NCBI GenBank assembly: GCA_015680685.1
Contig: MNCI01007821.1
Coordinates: forward strand, 445,065 to 509,064
DNA from: Gnetum montanum
Lineage: Eukaryota > Streptophyta > Gnetopsida > Gnetales > Gnetaceae
Length of the DNA: 64,000 nt
Reading direction: 5' to 3'
In this document: in pieces, positions 9,771 to 22,989 of the stretch
How positions within the stretch are numbered: the stretch's first letter is position 1
Layout of the letters: each line of letters starts with the position of its first letter
Made by a program: the position numbers and the translations under genes
Notes under the pieces: generated by a model
Databases searched by the model: none
What the model saw: the letters and a program-made list of their open reading frames with translations, nothing else
Told to the model about the DNA's origin: nothing

Positions 9771-11929
9771 TCTTGATCTCGATAAACAAGCAAGGTAAGT
9801 AATGGTAAGTATAGTTATAATAATTATACTTTGACATGATGAGATTAGACTAGATTAGTTTACTTTTATGGTTGATTGGTTGAATGAAAGCTTGTGCTAC
9901 TTTTAAAGTTTTCATTAACAAATCATCTTTTGGATTCTTAATTAGAATGTATTGATTTCAAGTGGTTTAAAACCCTTGGATGTAATTCATGAACCAAAAT
10001 TTTTTTGTTGAACATGAATTGCTATTTAAACATATATGTCTTGTGATATGGCATCATTGCTTCCCTTTGAAATCATAAAGTAGAATTTCTTTTGGAATAT
10101 TTTTGACATATGACAATTGAAGCATTTAAATTAGTACCTTTAATGTAATTCATGTATCTTCTGGTAGAAGAAACATTTCAAAATGAATTCTTTGTGCATA
10201 TGAATTATTTGCTATCTTTATCATAAGATACTACCAATGAAAGGCCTTTCTTTCAAAAGTCTCCAAACTTGATCTTGATATGGCACTCTAGATGTATGGA
10301 GACATCACCTAGTCCCTTATTTAATTCTCAATGTATGTGTGATGTTTATGTCTATTTTTTTGTGATGATTTTTGATGATCTCATGGTATTTTTCCATGTT
10401 TGGAAGTGTTTTAGACTTATTTTGACAAATCTAGGAGATTTTGAGGGCTATGGGGACTTGCTTGAAGGTGTTTAGAGTTTCAAACCTTAAAATGAGCATC
10501 TTTACTTTTGGCCATGGTAGGATAGAAATCTACTCTAATATTTAGATGTTTCAATTGTATTTGAGATGTCTTCACTTGATAGTATATGTCTCAGGAGATA
10601 GATGGAAAAAGTAAATTATGAATGGACATTCAAGAAATGGATGCATTAGAAAAGAGTAAGACTGTAGTTACTACTATGATTTTTGGATCATCAATGTCTA
10701 ACAGCATAGCTTTTTTTTAAAGAAAGGGGAATGCATTGTTGAGTATTTAGGAAGAATTTTTTTAACATAAATAATGGGAGACCTTAGTCTCCATACTTGA
10801 TCTTAGAATTTCTATGTAGCATGAAGATCCTAAAAGGCTCAAGAGGAGAATACCAATCCCTCTACAATAGATGAATTATGACCAAAGAAACTAGATAGAA
10901 ATACAAGCATAGATGTAGGGGAAGCTTGTACCTCATTTACAATTATCATCTATAGGCCACCTATGTAGGGGAAGTCTTTTAAGGCTCTTACCAAAAGATA
11001 CTCAAGCAACAAGACATTCCACTCCAACACCCATAGCTAAAAATGAGCAAGAAGAGGACTATTTATTTTAGATTATGAAAATGTATCCAAGGAAAAATTA
11101 TTACTTAATTTTGATCAAGATATCTTTTGGATATTTTACCTTGTAATGTATTTCTTGGTGATTTTATTTAAAGTTAACATGGCTAGATAGGAATTACTTC
11201 ATGGACATCTTATTAAGGATATGTTTAGTTCTTCTTGAGAGATTTATCATGAGAAGTTATATTGCTCTACTCTTTCTTGTTGGATGTGCATGTATATACT
11301 CTCCTTTTCATAGAATTCCTATGCCTTATCCTTTTTTTGATGCTTCAAAAACAGGATAATATTGATGAAATATTAGTTATTTGCTACTAATGAAATTTTG
11401 GTTTTGAGATAGGTTACCTTTTTATCAAGGATCAAAATTTGGAATTTGACATTTGGTTTTAAATACTCCTAGACATTAATTAAAAGGCTTGGCTTAGTTA
11501 TGTTTGGATTAGTTGTGTCTCATTAATTTTAACTTTGTTTATGAACAGATAAAGGGTAGCTCTTAATGAAATGTGGTTTTCATCATTATCTCTTTAACTA
11601 ATATTCATCATGTTTTCTTCCATTGATAAATGTTTCTATTTCTGTGGGATTTTCATATGATGTTATGTAGCTATGATGAAACTTTATTGAGAATTATGGT
11701 TGGTCCTTATCATTTTCCCCACATCTTTTTGGGTGTTTTCCAAAAAAGGGGGAGAGAGTAGAATATTTAGTTAGAATTAAGATGTCAAGCTTGGTAAATT
11801 AATACATTTTATTAATGGATTATACTTTTCTTATCTATATATACATTTGTGCCATTTAACTTTCAAATATCCTTGTGCTATATTTCTTTAGAATATACAA
11901 ACCCATTTTCTTAAGTTTTGAGCATCACC
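9771..11929 (+). other. Copia-1 non-coding internal region
   Basis: After gag there is no recognisable pol. Two short 'gtaggggaag' blocks (about 10915 and 10966) have counterparts in copia-2 (about 27814 and 27860), so this non-coding architecture is a family trait and not a private deletion. The segment 10290-10620 resembles 13660-14000 outside the element, an apparently captured LTR fragment. The small open frame at 10269-10475 lies in that fragment and is not a gene. Confidence 0.55.
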
Positions 11930-11943
11930 AAAAAGGGAGAGAT
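11930..11943 (+). promoter_or_regulatory. Polypurine tract of copia-1
   Basis: 'aaaaagggagagat' abuts the 3' LTR start. Copia-2 has 'aaaaagggggagat' and copia-3 'aaaaagaggaagat' at the same place, each preceded by 'ttaagttttg..cat.acc'. Confidence 0.8.
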
Positions 11944-13196
11944 TTTTGACCTTTTGATATGTCAAAACCTTAGGAAAAATGAAGAAAATGGAAATGTGTT
12001 TATAGTCTAGCAGGGCCATAAATGAGCAAGGTCTTTAGAGTAAGATTTGAGTTTGAAAATGAGATTTATATTGAGATGTCATGAGATCTATGTAGAAATG
12101 TTGTTATGAAGACTAAATAGGAAAGATGAGAGCATGGACATGTGCAATGACTACAAGCTAAATAACAATGATCTAGGTATTGGAAAGAAGCCAAATCAAT
12201 GAGAGAAAGTCTCAATAACTAGAGCTTAAAAGTTGAGAAGACATCTCCAAGAAATAAAAGACATCTTGGCTAAGAGGAGTGCATTCACCTGAAGACATCT
12301 TCCAAAATAGGAGATGTCTCCTTTTAAAAGAAGATGTCTCCCTAGAGACATTCCATTCATGAAAGAGAAGTCTTCCCAAAATTGATGCAAAATTTAGAGA
12401 GACATCCCAATCTTGGAGGAGACATCTACATTAGCCATTGGATAGCTGGTGTACAAACTTTCAGGTAATTTCAAAAACTTCGATGCTATAAGAAAGTTTC
12501 AAATTCTTGAGCATCATGCAAGCGTTATCAACATCAAAGCAATCATTATCATATCTATTCCCATGTACTCTTTTCCTACATTGTCACATCATTTTCCTGG
12601 TTATATGTTAATTTTATATTGAATTGAACCTAAATGGCAAGGTTTTGTAATTGTAGTTACATTCTTTCCTTGCTTTTTACATTATTTCTTGTCACCCTAC
12701 TAGGTTGATGTGCTTGTTGCAAGAAGGGATTTGTATTGGGCTTGTTGGGATCTTATAGGGTTAAGTGGTTTTGCATCATCAAAACACTCTAGAGTAGAGC
12801 TTAATTTTGTAAAGGTTATGAGATCCTTGAAACCACATTATGAACTTGTTGGGACCTTGTGGGGTTGAGTGGTTTTGTTGTAATGAAACACTCCAGAGTA
12901 GAGCTTAGAGCTTGTACAAGGTATGGTGTCCTTCAAGCCAAATTTTGACTTGTTGGGACATTTCAAGGTTGAGAGATTTCTTAGTGAAGAAAATTTCTGT
13001 AGTGGAGCTCAAATCTTGTAAATGTTATGGTGTCCTTTAAATCACATTTTGGAAGAAATAAAGTCTAGAGGCATGCAAGGAATCTACCCTTTGAGTGTGG
13101 ACTATCCAAGTTAGGGATCCATGTAAATTTGTGTTTAATTTGATGGCTATAACTTGTTTTAATTGGGGAACTTCCATGTAAAGTTCTCGATTCTTA
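11944..13196 (+). repeat. Copia-1 3' LTR (1.25 kb)
   Basis: It aligns with the 5' LTR throughout, from the 'ccttttgatatgtcaaaacctta' start to the end 'gttctcgattctta'. The two LTRs differ at many positions, so the insertion is old. The following 5 bp (13197-13201, CTTTA) pair with ATTTA before the 5' LTR. Confidence 0.85.
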
Positions 13197-13201
13197 CTTT
13201 A

Positions 13202-13640
13202 TTTATAAAATTTTTTTGAGTACATTGTCAATAACCCTAGGTTATCTTCCCGTAATACGTAGGACCTTTAGAGGCAATTCAACACTGCCATCATAGTTAG
13301 GTGATAAAATCAAAGGAGTGATTTTTTCTTTCTTGTCTTGTTTCACTCTACTTTCATCACTTGCTAATTAGCTCTGCAACTCCTTGCATAGAAAGACCTC
13401 TAAGACTTGGTCTTAAATGTCATAGGTAGAACCCATTTTCAAGAGGTATTGTAAAAATTATAGCTTCTCATAATGAGGCACCCCTTCTTTCAAAGATTAG
13501 TTAGATTGTTAATGATACAGTTCTTCCCTTAACAAGGGATGAGATGTTATGTGTTGAGTCTTCATTGTTGTGCTAAGTATGATGGACTTGAGTCATTGGA
13601 GCATGGTGTCTTCCAAGTTGTGAAAGGTCATTAAGCATAA
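13202..13640. other. Unassigned flank between copia-1 and an LTR-like segment
   Basis: No open frame or retroelement motif is recognisable here. Confidence 0.3.
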
Positions 13641-14560
13641 CATTTTAAAGGGTGAGAGTGATGATGAAAACATCACCTAGCCTTTGTATGATCCTCAATA
13701 TATTTTATGTGTATGTCTCATTTATGTGTATCTTCTTATGTTGGAATTATTGGTAATGATTCTAGGATGTTTTGGCATATTTGGGAATGTTTGGAGCCTA
13801 TTTTTTTGAGCTTAGGAGGTTTCCAACTCAATGGGTCCTTGTTTGAAGGTATCTAGATGTTCTAGACCTCAAAATAAGCATATTTAATTTTTTCCTTGCT
13901 AGGGTAGAAATCTCCTCTAAAGTATAGATATGTTTCCTACAAGATATATGTCTCCTTTGGAGTATATACATCTCCTCTGCGTGCAAGATATCATCTACAC
14001 TTGGGCAAGATGTCTCCTTTGATCACAAGCTGTCGACATTAATAAATAACATATATTTATTTGTAATTTAAATGTTGAAAAGATTAAATGTCACATGAGA
14101 AGTTACAAATAAGTGTGCAAAACCTAAGTTTGGGAAATCGTTTTAAGGGAGAGATTTGAGAGGTTTCTTAAGAGCTTATGTAAGAGAGTTTGAGTGTAAG
14201 TAAGGGAGAGCTTGTACTAGGATATTATGTCCATTTGAGTGAGAGGCAAGGGAGAGCACCTAAGAGAGGTTGAAATAATCTCTTATAAGTATCTTATCTT
14301 TATCTTTGGCTCTAGTATCTGCAATTGAGGATTGAGGGGGGATATGTGTGATCTTTAAGATTCTTAGTAGTAGTGTGAGTTAAGCTTTGCTCTTCAATTT
14401 TTATGTATTACTCTATATTTTAAGAGGTTTATTGATAAAAGAAAGAATTTTCTCCATTCCTTTTTATTGTTCTTATTTTCCAAGCTTAATTTGCTTAGAA
14501 ATATTATCAAATGGATTATTTTGAGATCTACTAAGATAGGCTCCACACTAGGATGATATT
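13640..14560 (+). repeat. LTR-like segment of another retrotransposon family
   Basis: The segment has LTR character: repeated 'gatgtctcc/atctcct' words near 13910-14030, a promoter-like region, purine-rich 'gagagtttgagtgtaagtaagggagag' phrases resembling the transcribed leader of Tekay-type gypsy LTRs, and a late T-rich end. Its first 340 bp match 10290-10620 inside copia-1. The exact ends and any target-site duplication were not found, so it may be a solo or truncated LTR. Confidence 0.4.
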
Positions 14561-17500
14561 TTGGTAAGTCATGATAGTATTGTAAGTATCATTAGTTACA
14601 GTATGCTAGTAATTAAGAACAAACAATCTACCATAAGTTACAATAATTAGAAGAGTGAGATACCTTAACTCATGACTAGGTCATGGTAAGCTGAAAGAGA
14701 TTTAAATTAATGTTTTTATCTAAAGGATGTATATGGAAGAAGTTTCATATACTTTTATGAATGTTATATATTATTCTAAAGCTTTGTCAAGTAAAGGACA
14801 TATTTTTTATAATAAAGTAAGTTGGTGAGAATGATGTATGAATTATAAAGAAAGATGTGAATAAGTCTTAATAAGATATTATAAGTTTAGCATGTTGAAT
14901 AATAAGTTGTGTGTCATGTGATGTTATTTTGAGTTATTTATAATTTATGATTAATATGATGTGATGTGCTTAATTCTAGTTGTATTTAAAACAATGTTAT
15001 ATTGGGAGTTAGCACCAAGGAAGAGGCTAGTTGATGATTATGCATATGATATTTCATTGATGGATTCACCTCCATTGTATATATAAAAAGTGTCTCTTAT
15101 CTAGGTTTTAACTCAAGGAAGAAAGATATTTTCTTACAATCTCATATGATCTCTAGTAGATTAGTAAATTCTAGAAGTTTAGTAGTTTTTCAACAAGTAG
15201 CATATTGGTAATACTAAGTATGATAGATGGATTATGGAATAATGGGATTGGGTTTTACTTGATCAGTAAAATATTAAAATTTATTAAGTTATATAAATAA
15301 GTTTTGAAATGACATAAAATAATATTAAGGATACATTATAATCATTTTCATGTGTTACATTGAATGATGAGTGCTAAACTCTAGGGTTATGTTTATTTTG
15401 TGGTGATGAATTGAGGAGTCATGTTCTTAAATCATGTTAATGTAGTTGCTATATTATGCTTGTAGTAATATGTTGTATAGGTTAAATACCCATGCTTGAT
15501 GATTCCAACTCCATTGTCCATATTTTCAAGTCAAATAAAAAGATTAAATACTAGTCTTTACTCAATTGTGCATACTAATATATTGTATTTTCACAAGTGG
15601 AGAAAGTGAGTGGGAAGTTTAGAAGGACTAATATTAGGATTTGGATATGTATGAATATTGGTATTTGTTGAAGAATAATCTCAAATTAAGATATTTACTA
15701 AATCATTCATAAACTAAAAAATGATAAATGATTAAGTTTGAGAAGTTCTAACTCATAGAAGAGAGCTCATATTTAAGCTTCATTATAAAAATTTTAATAA
15801 GAAAGATTAAACTTAAGCCCTTGTAAAATAAATGATAAGAGTTATGAGATTTGATTAAGGGAATACTCATAAGGAAAATTAATGAAAGAAGGCTTTGATA
15901 ATAAAATTTAAGTTTTGTACAAATTCTCTAATTTGGAGCCTTTGCTAAAATTATGATCTTTCTCCTAGTTTGTTTAATCTTTATGATGTGAAATAATAAT
16001 GATAAAATAATCAAAGGATTTAAAGAAATGATCAATGGATTAGAAGTAGTTATTTTAGTATCCTCCCTTATTTTCCTACACCCCCTATCACCCCTCACAT
16101 TGATTCTCTAATACTAAAGAATGGTCTTCTCAATGCTCTAATACTTGCACTATATATAGACGAAATTATCTCATGAAGTTTTGAACCTAGCTCACATATT
16201 GCTTTAATGGGTGAATAACCCAAACCTTATAAGATGCTACTATCCCAAATGGAAAAGAGCCTCTTCTGATAGTAGGGCTAATGTTGTTGATAAATAAGTC
16301 ATAAGCTAATAGACTTCATTTTATTTCTTGTATTATTATTCTATTGGCCAAACATTGTGCTTTAGAATTAAGTAGTAGTTCAATAGGGTTCAAGATTTAG
16401 TAGTAACCTAATATATTCTATCATTATTTTGTTTGCATCAAATTAATAACATAACATTTAAGGTTTGAGCCTTGTAAGCATGCATTAGCTCTTGTATTAG
16501 TGCAACGATAGGTAGTCTAACACTAGAAAGAAAGTGATAATAGATAGGAAGGATTAGGATAGTGCCTAGGTGTAATAGGTTAGTAAAGACATTACTTTAA
16601 AGAAAACATCAAATTTTTTAGCTATAATAATGAAATTACAAGAGATGCATGCCCCATATAGAGGAGTTCAATAGAACTATAAATGGTCTGTCTACTGGGC
16701 CTGTTGTTGAGAAAGGTGCAACCTATCATTAGGCTGAGTTTAATTAGAATGATGTGAGAACTAGGAGTAGTACTACACCTAGAGACATTTTCTAGTTTCT
16801 AACTCTTTCAACTTTATATATGCCCCATTTAAGTCTTCCTTGTAGATCATTAACAACAATTCTAGAACCTACACTATAATTTTCAGTTAAAAGTACCAAT
16901 GTTAGATAGAGAACACTCTTAAAAGATCTCCCTAAATACATAATTATGCCTCTACTAATGCTACCTTATGCACATACTAGTGTTCTCACAGTTATAAGAA
17001 AATAACTTACTTTATTTCCTTTTTTTTTTTGAGCTTAGCTACTTGGTAGTTAAGGGTGGGGCCTTGTAAGCATGTATTAGTTAGTTAAAACTGGGTGTTA
17101 ATTTTCATAATTACCCAATATATCATGGTTGGGTTATGGGGTTTTTTTAAGAAGGTCAAGGGGAATTTGGGTTATTCTTCATTGTATGTAGTCCCAAACA
17201 AGAAAGATACACTAAATTTTAAGTATCATAGATAATAAAGGTGTGGATGCACATGAACATGGAAGAAGACTTATTTGCTGTTATCTACATTTTTAGTTCT
17301 AGATTTGCACTAGGCATTGGAAAATAAGAAATTGTTTCTAGGACTCAAACTAATTTATATTTATAATAATTACCTACTAGATATTTGCAATCCTTACCTA
17401 AAGGCATAATTTTATATTTAGGTAGCTTTACTAAGGGATAATATCTTGAAGTTTATTTGGGGATGAGGTGATAGTTGAACATGTTGGCCAACATGGAATA

Positions 17501-20500
17501 ATTCCTATTTTTTCTCAATGGCTACCAATCTTGCAAGTTTAGATATTTTATTACCTTTTTAATGTGTAACCATGACATAATACATAGATATAAAAGTATT
17601 TAATAATTCAATTAGATAAGTGACTAGTTGGAGACCCAAATCTTTAACCAAAATTCTTAACCAAATTGATGTAGGAATTTCTTTGAAAACATTCTTATCC
17701 TATGTTTCCATGGAAAGAACATTTTATAGACCAAAGTGATACTAAAGATACCACAAGGCTCTTCCAAAAGTTCCTCCAAATTCCTAGGTGGATAGAAAAG
17801 CATGTCTTTATTCTCCTTGGGATAATTTTCATTTCTCACTCTCAAGCACTAAAGATAATCTTGATGTGTACTTTTCTAGTTGAATCTATGCTCTCTTTTT
17901 TTTTTGAATAATTACTACTAGTTGAAAATTAGCTTAGATGTAGAACACTTAATGATTAGAAGGATAGAAGGATTTTTTAATTAGACCGGTGCACCTAGTA
18001 ATGCTATAGTAGACTACATAATCCTAGACTAAGAACTAATTCTTCTATACTCTATGATATCCTTAAGATCCTCCTTGGAGTAGCCTTATCTTTAATCCCA
18101 TTTAATGAATGGTGAAGATCTATCTTCAATAATGGGATCCATTTCATCCATGAATGAGGGAGTAATGCATCCATCTAGTCACATTTAATAATAATTTTTT
18201 GAAGATAAATAACCTCATTCTTTATGAAGGAAAGATTAGAAATGTTGACCTAAAAGAATGAAGTACCTAGGAAACCATATTCATAAACCTAGACCTATTT
18301 AAATAAGCTTTGTTGCACTTGCTTGTTGATAGTGATACTTATAAAGTATTCATATACGATAGTTGTGAGTGCCAATTAATGTTCCTATGGATTCTCTACT
18401 AACCATCTATGGTAGCAATGCTATTTAATGAGTAGGAAGGGGTTTTGGTTTGGGAGAGAGAGAGAGAGAGAGAGAGAGAAGGGGGTGGGTATGATATGAT
18501 TTCTTGTTGGTGATGATATCTATAAAATATCCCCATACAATAGGTTTGAGTGCTAGCTCGAGTTCCTACAAAGTAGAGATATTTGGTGTAGGTTGATATT
18601 GTATGGGTACTCATTTGGAAAAATGAGTCTACTTATAGGGTTATAATTTAGTTAGTTTTAGATGGTAAACCTGAAATCACTTAGAAATGTGAGGAGTAGG
18701 ATAAGGCATTTTAGAATCAAGGTTGAAAAATTATCTTTTGGATCAGATCCAATTATGTATGATATATCAAAACATTTTATCATGTCTAGGAATAGGCCCA
18801 CCTATTCGTACTCTCCTTGATATGGTAGTTCACTAGCGGATGCATATCTTCTTAAGTTGGACTTTTGACATAGAAGGAGCTTGAATTTAGTATAGACAAG
18901 TGGTCTAGTATACTTACTTTTCTAGGTTATGGATTTAAATGATATGGGATCATTCCCCCACATAATATACCTAAAATCTTATTTGCAAAAATACTTCTAT
19001 TAGCTCACTCATATGACTCAATCCTTTAAGGGTGGGGATAGAACAATGGTAGTAGATAGAATAACAAATTATGGCATAAACTAATTTTTGATACATCAGC
19101 CCTAGTATCATAGGGAATTGAATGATTCTCCCCCTAAATACTAGATTGTGAAGAGTTATAAACTAATAGAAATTTCTTGACACAAGATTGTAGTTAGGAA
19201 CCAAAGATATTTGAGTAACATATGCAAGTGAGAAGAGTAACTTGGATGAGTGAGTAACGACCAAGTGACTAAGTAAAAGATTACCATGGGTGGTCACTTG
19301 AATTGATGGAGTAATCCTTTATCATACTTTTCTTGATATGCAAAAGAAGATAGAGCTTCATCCATCGATAAATAGTGAAATTGGAGCTAGCTTTTTTTCA
19401 TAGAGATGAAATTCTATTGTTTTTTGCATAATCCTCATAATAAATTACACACTTGAGTAGTGTAGGATACCTTGATGGAAAATAGATTAGTAGAGATCTT
19501 GAGAGTAGATTATTAATGTAGCTATATAACCTACTTGGTTATAGCTATGTAGCCTAATACTATGTAGCTCATCTATTGAACTACGATGGATGTAGTTTTA
19601 TGTGTGTACTTTTTATTGTTTATTCTAGCATCTATCTTTAGTTTGGCTAGCTTCTTAATTAAGTCACTCACATCTTGGTTTGAGGAAATTGACAAAATTT
19701 TGTCTCATACCTTAATAGGAATATGCATGTGTCTCTATGGATTTTTAGTAGTTCCAACTATGGGGGATCCTCTCATTTGACATGACATGGTAGGTTGAAA
19801 GACCCCTATGTTGTTTGCTAAAGCTCACATTCTTTTCATGATATGTGTAGACCTATTGTTCTAATAACTAGCATCACTTGAAACAAAATAGTTAATTTAG
19901 CCATTATACATTTGGGTTTGGTAATTTTAGGGAATGATATAGTTTAGTTATCTCTAGAGGTGTTGGCCAACTCCATGGACTAACCTACACTAGATATGGA
20001 CCAAATTGTCTTATGATGTTTTGAACCAAACTCATATATTAGTTTAATGGATGAACATTTCAACTTAAACTATAGTGCTTTCTTAGTATAGTGACCAAGG
20101 TCAAAGTATAATAATAGGTGTCCTAAGCAATGTGATAGAATGCTTCTTGATCAAATTTTCTAATATGAATAAAAAATTTGTAATACTATAGATATAGTTG
20201 AGTAACTCATGAATTTCATGAGGTTAGGTAATATGTTTTGTTAGTTTATAAATAGCCATAAAGAGACTTGTAGCCTATCTTTGTAGCATAGGTTTTCATA
20301 AGTTCTTCAAGAAAATATGTTAGTCTTATTAAAGTAAAAAAAATAATTTTTCTTATATTCTAAGAAGTTTTTTTGAATGAATTTTATATTATCATTAATT
20401 AGAGAGCTTCCCTAAAATTATTCTAATTATGGTGATTCTATATTTTCATATAAGAAGTATAAGTAAAGTAAAGTGGGCAAGTAAGTAATCTCTTTAGTAT

Positions 20501-22711
20501 TATTAATGATCTTGCAAAGTGCACTATAAGTTTATCCTCCTATGTCTCTTAGCCCTCTTTTTCATGTGGATTTGTTTTTGTTTATGAGTCTTCCCAACCA
20601 TAGAAACATAAAAGCTAATCACACTCATGATCACCTTTCTTTTTTTCAACTTAACTTGCTACCTACATCCAATTTTACACTTCCATATAAGTGTTTCATT
20701 CATATATAGTCAAAGGTTTTGGCACATTTTTTACTTTCTTAATCTATTGAGCATAATCTAGTCACATTGGAATGGATGGTACAAAGCCCTCTAGCTTGTC
20801 ATACTCTTGAAGAACTTATAGTTAGGATTATATAGAAAAAATATCCACCTAAAAAAGAGGGCTAAGAGACATCACATAATGCACTTATAGTTCTCTTTTT
20901 AGGGCCTAAAAATAGAAGTGGAAAAATAGTAAGTTATGAATTTCAAATCAAAGGTTAAAAGTGATACATTGCAGATGTAATAACTAGCATTTCCACTTTT
21001 GACATCTATATGATTAAGCACTTGGACTATGATTGTACTTGATATGATATGAGAAATAAAAGATCAAATTGTTAACTATTACATCACTCTCACCACTAAG
21101 GTTGTGACCAATGTTGTGGAGGATCAATTATTTAATAAACTAAAAATTACTTAAATATTTAAAGGTAATGATTTAAAGAACAACTTAAAACTAAATTTTC
21201 AATATTTTTACTTGTTTAACCCTTTAATTTTCATGAATTTTAGATAATTCTATAGTTTTTATACTTATAATACTTCTATTACTTCTATAACATCTAGGAA
21301 TAGAAGCCCCTTGAGTAAGTGTATTTTGGTATGTGTGTTGCTTGAGTCTTTTTTTATGTGTAAAATCCTCTATTTTTGATTTTTCTATGTACGTGTGCAC
21401 ATGTGTTCTATTTTGAATGGTCGATTATGATCCTCACATGACATATAGATGTATTTTGATTCAATATGATTATGCACATGTATACAAATATGTTCTAACC
21501 TCTCTTGGCTTGTAAAATTGAATCCAAGAGTTATTCATTAAAGTGCATGGGTATATCATTAGGTATGATTAGCATGCTAAGATGTTTGTGGATCTTAATT
21601 CTATTTATATAAATGTATTTTTCTTATTTTAATGAGTTCATAGGTTTTTATAATTTGGCATTTGTATTCTTAGATTATGAGATATTATTCAATAAATGTT
21701 CTGAATCATGTAGGGTAAGTTACATAATCATAAACCATGGTTCCCCTTGGTCATAGACTACATAGTATCCTATAAGCCTAGAAGCTATTACTTCATAATT
21801 ATTTCATAAAGTGACATATTTAATTTTTATTGGTTAGTTAAACATTGCATTGATAGAATGTTTAATTATTTTGGCTGAGAGGCCAACACATGTGGCATGA
21901 TGGGGGGAGGGGAAGTGTATTTTGTCACCTTCCACCTCATGCACCATGTTAGATCTATCAAGGAAAAAAATGAAATGTAAAAAAAAAATGCAATGGAAAG
22001 GTCACACAATGGAAAAAATGTGATTGGAAAAATGAATCAATTTCAGATTTTTTAATTTAAAAAATATAAAAAATTATCTTGGCCAAATAATAGATATATC
22101 TTATAAATATATAGGTAAACTAGTATTATAATTGTTATATTTTTCCTCAATGCCTATATATACTTACTAAGGGTTCTATTATTTCACATATTTTGGCATC
22201 CATTTAGTTGGAATATAAAATTATATGGATCTAGATCTACGTTTTGCATAATAGCAAAACCTTGAAGGGTTATTTAGATATTTTTATAGTTATTATTTTT
22301 GATCTTTTTCCTTTTCATTTTTTTGCAGATATGATAATTTTTCCCACGTATTTATTATCTTTTCCATTTCCATAGATAGGGTAATGATTGTAGTGAATTG
22401 TTGGTGGATTTGGAATTGTGATAATGGTTTGAAATTAATCGGATTTGTACATTATTTTCTATAGTTGATATATTCATGTAGGTTTGCATTATGTATTCTT
22501 CCCTTTCTACGTTAGTACTGTAATATTTTTAAATATGCTAGTGAATTTGCAATTTAGGAATTTTTCTAGTGAAGTGAGATTTTTATTTTTCTTTTTTGTT
22601 TTCTTTGAAGAAGTTTTTTGCAATATTCTTGATTTTTGTATAATTATAGACAAGGATTTAATAAATATATTTTTTTTAATTTTTGTTGTGAATAAGCCTT
22701 CATTGTATTCA
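14561..22711. other. Long AT-rich stretch, no gene recognised; scattered short repeats
   Basis: I see no domain on either strand. Internal repeats exist. 16158-16220 resembles 19990-20055 (a 'gaccaaattgtctyatga.gttttgaacc' block). 'gccttgtaagcatg.attag' occurs at about 16468 and 17062. About 60 bp at 18326-18390 recur at 18507-18570. Small open frames at 17657-17911 (both strands), 19586-19780 and 22484-22744 have AT-biased, low-complexity translations and look like chance. Old unclassified repeat remnants are most likely; a very degraded host intron or pseudogene cannot be excluded. Confidence 0.3.
18454..18480. repeat. (GA)13 microsatellite
   Basis: An uninterrupted GA run. It produces a Ser-Leu repeat in a minus-strand open frame (18399-18614) that is therefore not a credible gene. 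Confidence 0.9.
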
Positions 22712-22989
22712 TGTAGGGAAATGACCTTGACCAAAATAGCTTAGTTTCTCATTTTAGGTAACTATTGGTCACTATCTCCACCAAGGTATAGATACCTCCA
22801 AATAACTTCTGCTAGTATTAATGAGCTAATTATGACCTAGTTTATATACTCTTAAGTTATTTTTTGAGCATTATAAATACTATATTATTTGTAAGTACTA
22901 ATAATAAGCTTCTTGCATTAGCTACCTCTAAATTTTCGTTATTGATGTCAAATAGTTCCCTAATCATTGAGTTCTAGATTCTACATAGC

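Larger units (their letters stand above)
7175..13196 (+). mobile_element. Copia-1: complete non-autonomous (gag-only) Ty1/copia LTR retrotransposon
   Basis: Two related LTRs (7175-8445 and 11944-13196) flank a 3.5-kb internal region. A Met-tRNA-type primer site follows the 5' LTR and a polypurine tract precedes the 3' LTR. The flanking 5 bp are ATTTA and CTTTA, four of five matching, as expected of an old target-site duplication. The internal region encodes only gag remnants (about 8500-9770). The remaining 2.1 kb shows no protease, integrase, RT or RNase H motif on either strand. The two zinc knuckles and the coiled coil between them resemble SIRE/Maximus-lineage gag. It is one of three members of this family here. 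Confidence 0.85.

Noticed and set aside
18399-18614. Minus-strand frame with a Ser-Leu repeat
   Set aside because: Produced by a (GA)n microsatellite; no domain.
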